This document shows positions 44,026-51,923 of a stretch of 53,798 nt of DNA, piece by piece. The DNA lies in assembly GCA_944389925.1 (NCBI GenBank), contig CALXOD010000069.1, forward strand, positions 1 to 53,798, read 5' to 3'. Made by a program: the position numbers and the translations under genes. This DNA is from an uncultured Victivallaceae bacterium (GTDB lineage: Bacteria > Verrucomicrobiota > Lentisphaeria > Victivallales > Victivallaceae). Every line of letters starts with the position of its first letter. Positions within the stretch are counted from its first letter, which is position 1. The notes under the pieces were generated by a model. That model had not been told where the DNA came from. It was given only the letters and a program-made list of their open reading frames with translations, and did not search any database.

Positions 44026-44218
44026 TTTACAAAGAGTATATTTCAGCAAATGTGTCTATAAACCCGCCAAGTTGAAAGTTTCATTTGCTTCTATCCCAGG
44101 TGAAATATACCCGGTGAGATTGTGTCTTCACATCTTGCCGGGCGCTTCCACATGATAGAAGCAGGTTCTTGGCGGGACCTTTAGACACAGTGATTGGAAG
44201 CGTTCGGCTTTTTTTTTT
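44001..44218 (+). ncRNA. Candidate structured non-coding RNA (class unknown; 6S-like shape)
   Basis: Predicted transcript of about 218 bases. A 5' hairpin (GATGCC 44001-44006 with GGCATC 44014-44019) leads to a nested rod: 8-bp stem TGTGTCTA/TAGACACA (44051-44058 with 44182-44189), 9-bp CCCGCCAAG/CTTGGCGGG (44063-44071 with 44168-44176), an asymmetric internal loop (15/5 bases), 9-bp GCTTCTATC/GATAGAAGC (44087-44095 with 44154-44162), 5-bp CCCGG/CCGGG (44110-44114 with 44138-44142), and an apical TGTG-TCTT-CACA hairpin. A short AAGC/GCTT hairpin and ten T end it at 44218. The remaining 44219-44489 shows no gene. All the stems are perfect, so it is very unlikely to be chance. The bulged rod recalls 6S RNA but I cannot match its conserved bases. 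The transcript could also be a leader of the small membrane gene at 44490. Confidence 0.65.
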
Positions 44219-44489
44219 GCTCCTTTTTTTGATTTTTCCCGTCGCTGTCCTGCACTTCCAAACCCGGCTTGCCCGCATTCCGTTCTGAGCTGAGCCGTTT
44301 TGCGTTTTATGCTCCGAAAGGTGAATAACACCCTCGCAAAACGAGACGTGACAAACATGTTCAACCAGAAAGGAGAGTGAGCCGGAGAAAAATCTGGAAG
44401 AGAGGCTTCCCGTCCGCATCCGGGAGAATGAAATCGATGTGCATTGTTTAACGTAACAACAGTAAAACTCAAAAAAAGGATCTGTCATC

Positions 44490-44696
44490 ATGAAAGACAT
44501 CAACATTGCCGAGATCGCGTTTTCAGCTCTCAGCCTCATTTGCGTATTGATCATCTGCTTCGGATTTTTGACTCCGCTGCTCACGGAAGGAATTCCGTTG
44601 GTCGAATGTTCCGCGAAGGGAGCGATCTTCAATGTGGTCGGCTCGCTTGCAGTCACCTTTGCAATTTTTGCGGGGTTTTTCCGGAAACAATATTGA
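44490..44696 (+). CDS. Small two-helix membrane protein, unknown
   Basis: This 68-residue protein has two hydrophobic stretches (about 10-30 IAFSALSLICVLIICFGFLTPLL and 44-64 GAIFNVVGSLAVTFAIFAGFF) and ends in RKQY. A ribosome site (AAAGGATC) precedes the ATG and the frame is free of obvious shadows, so it may be real. It lies 272 bases after the structured RNA. I do not recognise a family. Confidence 0.55.
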   Translation: MKDINIAEIAFSALSLICVLIICFGFLTPLLTEGIPLVECSAKGAIFNVVGSLAVTFAIFAGFFRKQY

Positions 44697-44893
44697 TCGT
44701 CCGTAATATCTGCAAATATTGCCGGTCAATATTGTACGGTTCCAGTCAGGTGGCGGTTATCCCAGGGTAATATGTTAACTTTTATCAAGTTATAATCATT
44801 TATCCAGGATTGCGCCACCGAATTTTGCGCGCGGAAGGAATTTTGATTCGAATCCTGAGATAATTTTGGATTTCAAAACAGGGGGAATTATCA

Positions 44894-46753
44894 ATGAAGA
44901 AAAAGACGTTGCTGGAAATTGTTTTTACAGCGACAGGTCTGTTGTTGATGACAGGGTGCGTCAGCACGATTGAATCAAAGGCTGACGGCGGTGATGCCAC
45001 CAGCATGAAAAAAATGGCAAGTTTATACAACGGGGAAAGGGTTTTTGTTTACGATCCGGCTAATGAACTGCCGATTCTCGGTCTGTTTACCGAAGCTGTT
45101 ATCGGCAAACCGGCGAAAGATACAAGCCGGAGTTTTGCCTGGATGAAAAAGGCGGCGGAAACGGGAGATCTTGCCGCAATGGTTTCAGTCGGGCAATATT
45201 ACGGCGAGGGTTTTGGAACGGAGACGTCGTACAGTGACTCGGCCGCCTGGTTCAGCAAGGCGTTGAAAGCAGCCTCTGAAAAGAAGGAGGCAGAGCAGCA
45301 GATTTCTTATAACGAGCTCTGCAAAAAAATGGTATCATGGTTCAATGAGCATCTCTCCAGTAAAAATGTCATCGCATATTACGATGTACTTCTGCAAATT
45401 TCCAACTATCTCGATCCCACGGCAATCTGCAGACTGATCGCCTGGAGTGATCTTAACTTTGCAGAAAAGGTCACCCGGATGGATGCGTTTTCAGAAGATT
45501 TCAAACGTTCCGCCGAATTTGCTTCAGTTGTGAACGAGGAAATCAAGCAATTTATGGTTGCTTTGTATGATAAATCAAGGTATCAGAAACTTTTTGACTA
45601 TCACAGCGGCCTCCCCGTTAATGTAAACTTCTGTTGCGATTATGACATCGCGGAGCAGATCATAAAAGAAAAGAAACTGCCGGATCGATTTGCGATGGCT
45701 TCGCTGCTTAAGAAGGAATCCGTTCCGCTCCAGGTAACGGATCGCGGAACATTTTTCGGTGCACGCACAGGTGATTTATATTTCATGGCCGACTTTCCGG
45801 ATGAAGTTCTGATTGATTTGTATGAATACACCCGTCCACCAGACGCTGATGACGTATTCAACAGCATGTTCGGCGGTCTGCTTGGCGGCGGTAAGGTGAT
45901 CACTCCGATTGTCGTGTACTCCAATAATTACAAGCCGGAAGAATTTCTTTATCCGGAGTTGTATTTATTTGGAGTCCGCAAAAGGGTCGTCGGAATTAAA
46001 GTTGAAGATATTATTGAGAAACTGAAATCCGATTATGAGAATTTGACGGTGAAGAATCTTTCCGAAGAAAAAGTTACGAAAGTTATCATCGGAACCGCAT
46101 ATCGGGTTACTTACAAGCCGGTTGGCTTCCGCCTCGAAAACGACGGCATATTCATGACGGTCAAGAGTGAAAAGGAGACCGGTCTTCAGGAGCCGAAACT
46201 GGAGAAAATCCAGCCCGGAGATCCGGATTATCTCTTCGCCCTCGTAAATGCGAAAGTACATGCCGGTTTCAGTTATTCTCCACTTGAAGGTTATCCGCAG
46301 AAGGAGAAAGACAAAATTCACCAGGAAGAAGACGAGGCTTTTGAGGAATTCTTCAATCGCGATCTTAAGGTTGCCGATATGGAAAAACAGCTCGCGCAAT
46401 ATGGCATTGTCGCATCTCTGGATTATACTTCTTCCGATACAAAGCCGCAACTGTGGCACAAGGTGATGCAGAACAAGAAAAATTATCGGTTGGAATCTTC
46501 AACCGGTGAGGGGGCGGATAATCTCATTGACATGGCCGTGACCTCTGTATTATCGAATTTCCTGCAGATGCAGGCTCAGTTAAACGGACAGCGGGCTGAT
46601 GAAAATGTCGTAATCATCGAATGTTTCGATAAGGCGCTTTATGCCAGGGCAATGGAACAATATCCGAAAATTCAGGCCGCACTGGCAAAAAAAGCGGAGA
46701 GGAAGAAACAGGATGATTATGAGCAGAAGAAAAGAGAGCAACTGAATTTCTAA
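44894..46753 (+). CDS. Large outer-membrane or periplasmic lipoprotein with Sel1-like N-terminal repeats
   Basis: This 619-residue protein has a lipobox (LLLMTGC, lipidated Cys22). Residues 30-110 have Sel1/TPR-like repeats (GDATSMKKMASLYNGERVF, DTSRSFAWMKKAAETGDLAAMVSVGQYYGEGFG, SAAWFSKALKAA), which are protein-interaction helices. The remaining 500 residues are not recognised and end in a Lys/Glu-rich helix. The gene may be a distinct function from the neighbouring zinc-ribbon gene. A GGGGGAA site precedes the ATG, and a -10-like TATAAT lies at 44791-44796. Confidence 0.78.
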   Translation: MKKKTLLEIVFTATGLLLMTGCVSTIESKADGGDATSMKKMASLYNGERVFVYDPANELPILGLFTEAVIGKPAKDTSRSFAWMKKAAETGDLAAMVSVGQYYGEGFGTETSYSDSAAWFSKALKAASEKKEAEQQISYNELCKKMVSWFNEHLSSKNVIAYYDVLLQISNYLDPTAICRLIAWSDLNFAEKVTRMDAFSEDFKRSAEFASVVNEEIKQFMVALYDKSRYQKLFDYHSGLPVNVNFCCDYDIAEQIIKEKKLPDRFAMASLLKKESVPLQVTDRGTFFGARTGDLYFMADFPDEVLIDLYEYTRPPDADDVFNSMFGGLLGGGKVITPIVVYSNNYKPEEFLYPELYLFGVRKRVVGIKVEDIIEKLKSDYENLTVKNLSEEKVTKVIIGTAYRVTYKPVGFRLENDGIFMTVKSEKETGLQEPKLEKIQPGDPDYLFALVNAKVHAGFSYSPLEGYPQKEKDKIHQEEDEAFEEFFNRDLKVADMEKQLAQYGIVASLDYTSSDTKPQLWHKVMQNKKNYRLESSTGEGADNLIDMAVTSVLSNFLQMQAQLNGQRADENVVIIECFDKALYARAMEQYPKIQAALAKKAERKKQDDYEQKKREQLNF

Positions 46754-46763
46754 GGAATCCATT

Positions 46764-46801
46764 CAACCAGGAGAGATGATTGCTGAAATCTCTCCTGGTT
46801 G
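46764..46801 (+). terminator. Strong hairpin between the lipoprotein and zinc-ribbon genes
   Basis: A perfect 14-bp stem (CAACCAGGAGAGAT / ATCTCTCCTGGTTG, 10-base loop) starts 11 bases after the stop. No T-tract follows, so it may act as a processing or transcript-stability element rather than a full terminator. The next gene starts 34 bases on. Confidence 0.5.
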
Positions 46802-46835
46802 TCGATTCAGAACGGAACCATGGGAGAAAAACATT

Positions 46836-47795
46836 ATGGAAGAAGAAAAGAAAGCGGAAAATAATGAAATCCAGCCGGATACTTCCGGTACCGGGCTGAA
46901 AAAATGTTCGGACTGCGGGAAAGATGTCTCGAGTTATGCAACCAGCTGCCCGAATTGCGGCGCGCCTCAGAATCCGACCATCCGGAAATGTCCGGACTGC
47001 GGAAAGGACGTCTCCATCCATGCAACCGGCTGCCCGAATTGCGGCAGACCGCTTGAACCCGCGGCCCGAACCGATCTCAAACCGGTCAACATGGGATTTT
47101 CACTCCAGGCGCTGCCGTTGATCATTCTGCTGTGTTCCTGGTTGAGCACAAAGGAATTCGAGTGCTGGTCGGCCACGAGTTTCTTCGTCTTCATTTTCGC
47201 GGTGTTCATCGGGATCGAAGCGTACCGCAACCGGAAAATCAAGGATATCGGCAATCCATTCGCCTGGATACTCGGCGCGTTGTTCTTCTACCCGATCGTA
47301 TACCCGTATTACATGTTTAAGAGAAAGGAGATTCAGCTTGATTCCATTTTCAAGTTGTTCTCCATTCCGCTGGCGATTCTGACATTGTATTTCTGGATCG
47401 TGAGTTTCAACACTCCCGGAGCCGCCATCGGAACCGGAAGTCTCACGATTGCCGCGCCCTCCGGTTCGTCCTCCTACTCTTCCGGCAGCACGTTCTCCAG
47501 TCCGGAAATCAAGTCCGAACCGGCTTTCTCCCGCGAGGAATATATCTGCCGGGAAGCAAAGAACGGTATGACCGAGTTTCTTTCCGATATGGAAGGCTCC
47601 AGGGCGCCGAGCTGCACTTCGGTTACGATTGTGAAGAAAGTATCGTCAACCAAATGGATCGGGAAGGCCGTCACTGATAACGGAAAATCCGGGGAAGTCA
47701 GCATCGAGATCATGGGGTTCGGTGACGATGATCCGGAACCGGTTGTGATGGTCGTTCCGGTGGACATCACGGATTTTTACAATCCGTTCGAATGA
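46836..47795 (+). CDS. Double zinc-ribbon membrane protein
   Basis: This 319-residue protein has two zinc ribbons near the N-terminus (KCSDCGKDVSSYATSCPNCG and KCPDCGKDVSIHATGCPNCG, each CxxC...CxxC), then four hydrophobic helices at about 88-185 (LQALPLIILLCSWL, FVFIFAVFIGIEAY, ILGALFFYPIVYPYY, IPLAILTLYFWIVSF), and a soluble C-terminal part from about 230. The two ribbons are near repeats of each other, suggesting internal duplication. Function unknown; such ribbon-membrane proteins often act in envelope stress or as accessory factors. GGGAGAAA precedes the ATG. Confidence 0.85.
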   Translation: MEEEKKAENNEIQPDTSGTGLKKCSDCGKDVSSYATSCPNCGAPQNPTIRKCPDCGKDVSIHATGCPNCGRPLEPAARTDLKPVNMGFSLQALPLIILLCSWLSTKEFECWSATSFFVFIFAVFIGIEAYRNRKIKDIGNPFAWILGALFFYPIVYPYYMFKRKEIQLDSIFKLFSIPLAILTLYFWIVSFNTPGAAIGTGSLTIAAPSGSSSYSSGSTFSSPEIKSEPAFSREEYICREAKNGMTEFLSDMEGSRAPSCTSVTIVKKVSSTKWIGKAVTDNGKSGEVSIEIMGFGDDDPEPVVMVVPVDITDFYNPFE

Positions 47796-47824
47796 CGCAA
47801 AATCGTCGTTCAGCACAGGAAATG

Positions 47825-47857
47825 AAGGAGGGGCGTGTAAAACGAACCTCCTTTTTT
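47825..47857 (+). terminator. Rho-independent terminator of the zinc-ribbon gene
   Basis: Stem AAGGAGG / CCTCCTT (15-base loop) followed by TTTTTT, 30 bases after the stop codon. Confidence 0.8.
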
Positions 47858-48042
47858 CATGTCGTATTCCTGGAGAAATTCCCCCCGTACCGGAGCTTCC
47901 GGAGAATACGTGCCGGACACCGAGCCGGCGTTCCGGAAACGTTGAAGCAGATCGGCGCGTTTTCCGGATGAAAACGGAAGACGGGAGAATTTTTTGTAAA
48001 TTCTCGACTGTTAACAGAAAATAAATAGTATCGACCGACATC

Positions 48043-48071
48043 TTGACAAAATAATTATATTGTATCATAAT
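48043..48071 (+). promoter_or_regulatory. Promoter of the ROK pseudogene
   Basis: TTGACA, 17 bases, CATAAT, 45 bases before the ATG. The rest of the 47858-48116 gap holds no gene that I can see. Confidence 0.6.
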
Positions 48072-48116
48072 CAATACAGAAAATACAGTTACAGTCGAGG
48101 TTTCTCCACTGTGCGG

Positions 48117-48532
48117 ATGATCAAGGAAAAATCCGAAAGAATCAGTCCGGGTTCTCACGATGTTCTCCGGCTGCTCTATGAAAACGATTCGATGCGCCAG
48201 AGCGACATCGCCCGAATTCTCGGTATCACGAAATCCGCCTGCAACCAGCATTGCCGGCGATTGGTCAATGCCCGGTTCAGCAGCGCGGAAAACGGCACCG
48301 CCACCCGGGGCGGACGCCCGGGGCCCAGTCCTGGCACATCAATCAGGATGAGAACTGCTTTCTCGGATTGTCGTTTTCCTCGCACGCCAAAGAACTTTCC
48401 GGAAGCTCTGCATCGATTGTTCGGGACGTCGGTCTCCGCACAAATAGAAACCTTCACCTGGAAATCCACGGGGGAATCCGCGGAAGAGCAGGAGATGTAT
48501 TCTTACTGCATGGCGAATCGACATTCCTGTAA
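48117..48532 (+). pseudogene. Frameshifted, truncated ROK-family transcriptional regulator
   Basis: The first frame encodes a winged helix (SPGSHDVLRLLYENDSMRQSDIARILGITKSACNQHCRRLVNA) as in ROK/XylR/NagC regulators, up to GGRPG. A shift near 48318-48330 then moves coding sense to the next frame (AQSWHINQDENCFLGLSFSS), which continues the ROK domain 'GRP-x-x-hxhN-x-D-x-x-x-h-G' block, and ends at a stop at 48530-48532. A ROK protein should be about 380 residues; only about 140 are left, so the gene is dead. Sequence beyond is the diverged repeat copy B. Confidence 0.7.
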
Positions 48533-48640
48533 ATGCCGGATTATGGTAAAATTTTTCGATGAATCGAGTAATTTCCTGTCGACACAATCCCGTCCAGGAA
48601 TGACATCTCTTCAAAGGCGTCGTCTTATGTAATATGCTCA
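48498..48640. repeat. Copy B of the diverged ~145-bp repeat
   Basis: Homologous to 43883-44025, including the exact core 48532-48551. Its promoter is decayed (TCGACA, 17 bases, CATCTC) and no structured RNA follows, so it looks like a degenerate duplicate. Confidence 0.65.
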
Positions 48641-49081
48641 TCTCTGCCAGGAGCCGTCCAAAAATTTTTCCGAGGGCGTTCTTCCTCGTTTTTCGTAGAA
48701 GTACAATGTCGCGGACGAAATTCCGGCAAGTCATGCAAGTTGGCTCTGTCTGAAATGTCCGTCCCATCCGACTCTGATCCGTCAAATTGTTTTATTCCGC
48801 CTGATTGCCGCTCAGGATAACTCTCGCTGTCAAACAATCGTTACGGGCAGCCGGAATGAACAGACAAAAAAATACCGGAGGGCGAAGTGCTCATCCGGCG
48901 ATTGTGACAAAACGTCTTTAAAAAATAAATGCTGAAACCGTTTTCGCATCGGCCTGTGAAAAAGCCGCAGTTGGCGAATTCTTCCGGAACCCGCATCGCG
49001 GGCCCCGGTAACATCTTCTTGAAGGCGCCACCGGCTTAGCCGGTGGTTTTGATTTTTGCCTGCGGGAACGACGCGGAAAAA
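48641..49081. other. Gene-poor region with paired GC hairpins (IS200/IS605-like end)
   Basis: No supported gene. Two successive hairpins are visible: CCCGC-ATC-GCGGG (48990-49002) and CCACCGGC-TTA-GCCGGTGG followed by TTTTGATTTTT (49028-49056). The second, on the plus strand, is terminator-shaped, but no plus-strand gene ends there. Such hairpins are reminiscent of the 3' ends of IS200/IS605-type elements, but no transposase remnant is recognisable. Confidence 0.4.
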
Positions 49082-51457
49082 TTACTTCCCACCGTTTTCC
49101 TCCGCAGCCTTTTCCTCCGCAGCTTTTTCCGCTGCTTCGGCCTCTTTTTTCCGCTGCATGCTTTCAAGTGCGTCGAACCGCGCCTTGTCGGCCACGGAGA
49201 CGTGACCCTCGACCCGGCCGTCGTCAAGCGGGTTGGCGATACGCGCTTCAAGGTCGCGGAAGAGCGCGCGCATGTCGATCAATCCGCCGATCAGGAACCA
49301 GACGGTCGAAACGATTCCGACCACCAGCGCCACGACGATGATGGTAATGAAGAAGTAGACCGCCCATGCGTCGGTGCTGAACGGGAAGAAAAGATTCCAG
49401 ACCAGCACACCGCAGAACATGATGCCGAAACTGTAGATCAGCGAATAGATGAACACGCTCCATGCGATGACTTTGTCGCCGCGGGTATATTCGGAGGTGA
49501 TCCCGATGAGCTGCGTGTAAACCCAGTTCCAGACGGAGATTTTTTGCTTGGGTGCCTCTTGCTCTTCCGGGTTGTCGCTGTAAATACCCCGGTGGAACAG
49601 ACGGTCAAGGTTGTAGGGTTCCTTGTAGGTGAGCCACGATCCGGCAATATACGCGATTACGCCGGCAACCATTGAAAAGAAAAAGATCTCCATCGAGTTG
49701 ATCGGGAATTTGATCGCATCCATCTTCCAGACGATGATCGGATCAAACGGAGCCGACACGGTCTCGAGGAACGCTCCCACCACTTCGACGTAACCGCAAT
49801 CCTCCAGCCACGGGTAGATCAGATCCGCCCAGTTGCGCTGGCAGAAGAGCCCGAGAATTGAAATGCCGGAACCGAAAAATAACGCGCACCACGCACCGAA
49901 CGTAGTTCCCCAGCGGGTGTACAATCCACCGACCATGATCGGCCCGGCCGCCCCCAGCCAGACGGCGCACATGATCGTGGTGAACATGTTGATATAGTCG
50001 AGCTGGGCGAAAAAGAGCGATACGATAAAGAAGAAAATTGTTACACCGAGCGAACAGAGTTTCAAATAAAGCAGGTGTTCCTCCATGGTCATCGGCGTCT
50101 TGCGGAACGGCAGAATCACGTCCTGAATGATCGTACTTGACGCATTGAAGATCCGGCTGTCGTCGGTCGAAAGCAGAAGCATGATCATCAGCAGCGTGAA
50201 GATGCCCATCAGGATCGGCGGAAAAAGCGACCGGAGCATGGTCGGCATCATCATCTGGAAATAGAGCGAACGAAACTCCTGGAATTTCGCATTGCCGTTT
50301 TCGGTTCTTGAATCCTGAATGCTCTTGAGCGTCGCATCAAGGAAAGGCATATCGGGATTGTGAGTGCGCGAATAAGGGGCGTCGACGCCGATCTGGTGCT
50401 GCGCCACCGGCAGTTTTGAGACGCTTTCATTGATCCTTTTCTGCACCAGAGTCTGATCGGCGAAGACCTCCTGGCTGATTTTATCGGTTAACGCAAGCCG
50501 GACATTATGGGCCGCGGGGGCGAAGCGGTTGTTGAGCATGAAGGTGATGACGAAAATTCCGACCAGCGTCATCATGGTTCCGGAAAAACCGTTACGCCAG
50601 GTGCCGAGGATGTTGGCCATTTTCTGCTCATGCGGAGTGCGGCCGGCATTGGTGGTGTCGTTGCCGATCCATGCGGCGCGGTTGAGGATGGTGCTGGTGA
50701 TCGTGACGACCAGTGCGAAGATGTTGAAATCACGCAGTTCCTCGATGTCCATCGGGTTGAGGAAGCTTTCTCCGGGCGCGCGGTCGAGCATGACCGGCGC
50801 GACGTCGCTGAACCAGGAGATGTTCGTAAGAATGAAGACCGTGAAGATCACGAAGATCGGATAACTGATGATTCCCTGGAAGCAGTCCGTCACCAGGAGC
50901 GAAATACGTCCCGCCGGCCAGACGATCGCCAGTGCGAGAATCAGCAGGATCGCCACCAGCACGCCGTAGGTCGGAATTTCGAACCCGAAAATCGGCAGTT
51001 TGTGCGGGATTCCGAGAAAGTAAATGAAGAACCGCACCGCCACGGCCGGTCCGATGGCGTTGGTGACCATCTCTGCGAGAGTGCGGATGATCGCCGCCAC
51101 AATACGGAAGGGACGGCTGTAACGCTGTTCGAAGAACTGGCCGGCGGAGAGGCAGCGCGCCTGGCGGAACCGGTACACGCAATAACCGCTCAACGCCATG
51201 AAAAGACCGAGCGGAACGGTCAGGTTGTTCCAGAAACTCATGGCCATGCCGCACTGATAATTCTGTTCGCAGAGAGCGACCAGCGTGATGACCGAAAGAC
51301 CGGCACTCATGTCTCCGACGCTGATGACGTAACGACCGGCGACGCGACCGGAAGCGAGATAATCGGCGATGTCCCTGACGTATCTTCGTGAGTAAAACGC
51401 CGCTCCGATGATGACGATCAGCGGAATCAACACGATCAGCCAGCCGGTCAGATTCAT
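49082..51457 (-). CDS. Sodium/solute symporter (SSS) family transporter
   Basis: This 791-residue transporter has about 13-15 membrane helices of the SSS (SglT/PutP) fold, starting LTGWLIVLIPLIVIIGAAFYS and containing a conserved loop ADYLASGRVAGRYVISVGDMSAGLSVITL (the unwound TM1 region near the Na site). A long soluble insert (about 300-390, rich in KISQEVF, HQIGVDAPYS) and a C-terminal Glu/Ala/Lys-rich tail of about 40 residues are unusual. It probably imports sugars with sodium. The ATG at 51457 follows a strong GGAAAGGAAG; the longer frame to 51646 adds residues unlike the family. Divergent from the GH3 gene. Confidence 0.9.
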   Translation of the reverse strand: MNLTGWLIVLIPLIVIIGAAFYSRRYVRDIADYLASGRVAGRYVISVGDMSAGLSVITLVALCEQNYQCGMAMSFWNNLTVPLGLFMALSGYCVYRFRQARCLSAGQFFEQRYSRPFRIVAAIIRTLAEMVTNAIGPAVAVRFFIYFLGIPHKLPIFGFEIPTYGVLVAILLILALAIVWPAGRISLLVTDCFQGIISYPIFVIFTVFILTNISWFSDVAPVMLDRAPGESFLNPMDIEELRDFNIFALVVTITSTILNRAAWIGNDTTNAGRTPHEQKMANILGTWRNGFSGTMMTLVGIFVITFMLNNRFAPAAHNVRLALTDKISQEVFADQTLVQKRINESVSKLPVAQHQIGVDAPYSRTHNPDMPFLDATLKSIQDSRTENGNAKFQEFRSLYFQMMMPTMLRSLFPPILMGIFTLLMIMLLLSTDDSRIFNASSTIIQDVILPFRKTPMTMEEHLLYLKLCSLGVTIFFFIVSLFFAQLDYINMFTTIMCAVWLGAAGPIMVGGLYTRWGTTFGAWCALFFGSGISILGLFCQRNWADLIYPWLEDCGYVEVVGAFLETVSAPFDPIIVWKMDAIKFPINSMEIFFFSMVAGVIAYIAGSWLTYKEPYNLDRLFHRGIYSDNPEEQEAPKQKISVWNWVYTQLIGITSEYTRGDKVIAWSVFIYSLIYSFGIMFCGVLVWNLFFPFSTDAWAVYFFITIIVVALVVGIVSTVWFLIGGLIDMRALFRDLEARIANPLDDGRVEGHVSVADKARFDALESMQRKKEAEAAEKAAEEKAAEENGGK

Positions 51458-51923
51458 TTTTCTTCCTTTCCTTCCCTTGTTTTTTATATTTTGACGCGAA
51501 TGCTGAATTTCACTTTCAGAATGAAGAACCGCCCCATCCCGCCGTTCTCCATTCGCCCTGGAATGAAGACATCTCGCCGGCTGTTCCGGGATAACTTGCC
51601 GCCCGGGAGAGATTTCATATCCTGCAAACTTTAAGCTTGTGATCAATTTAACATATTGATTTGCAAGCTGTTGAACTATTCTTTTTTTTAGTCGCGTGAA
51701 ACCATTCTTTTAAAGATACATGACATTTTGGCAATTTTCAAGAGTGCTCATCTTTTTTTTCCGTTATTTCGTGCCCGAATTTTTATTTCAGACGAAAAAA
51801 AAGCAAAATATCTTGCTTATGACTGAATCGCAGATCTGGACATTACCATGTTCGATGCTATCTTAACAGAACGATTTTATTTCATTAAAGAATCCTGAAA
51901 CAATTTTGGAACATTTGAAAATC
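51458..51923. promoter_or_regulatory. Divergent intergenic region between the symporter and GH3 genes
   Basis: In this 466-base AT-rich region no gene is seen. An inverted repeat ATCAAT-N7-ATTGAT at 51642-51660 is the clearest possible operator. The strand of the main promoters cannot be decided by eye. Confidence 0.4.

Noticed and set aside
44001-44218. Firm naming of the RNA as 6S RNA
   Set aside because: The bulged-rod shape fits loosely, but I cannot match conserved 6S bases without a covariance model.
44081-44656. Minus-strand 191-codon frame over the structured RNA
   Set aside because: Its residues are the reverse of the nested stems and lack a ribosome site or family match; the promoter and T-tract point to the plus strand.
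48625-48837. Minus-strand small frame in the gene-poor gap
   Set aside because: No ribosome site, no recognisable domain, and it competes with two other frames of similar length.
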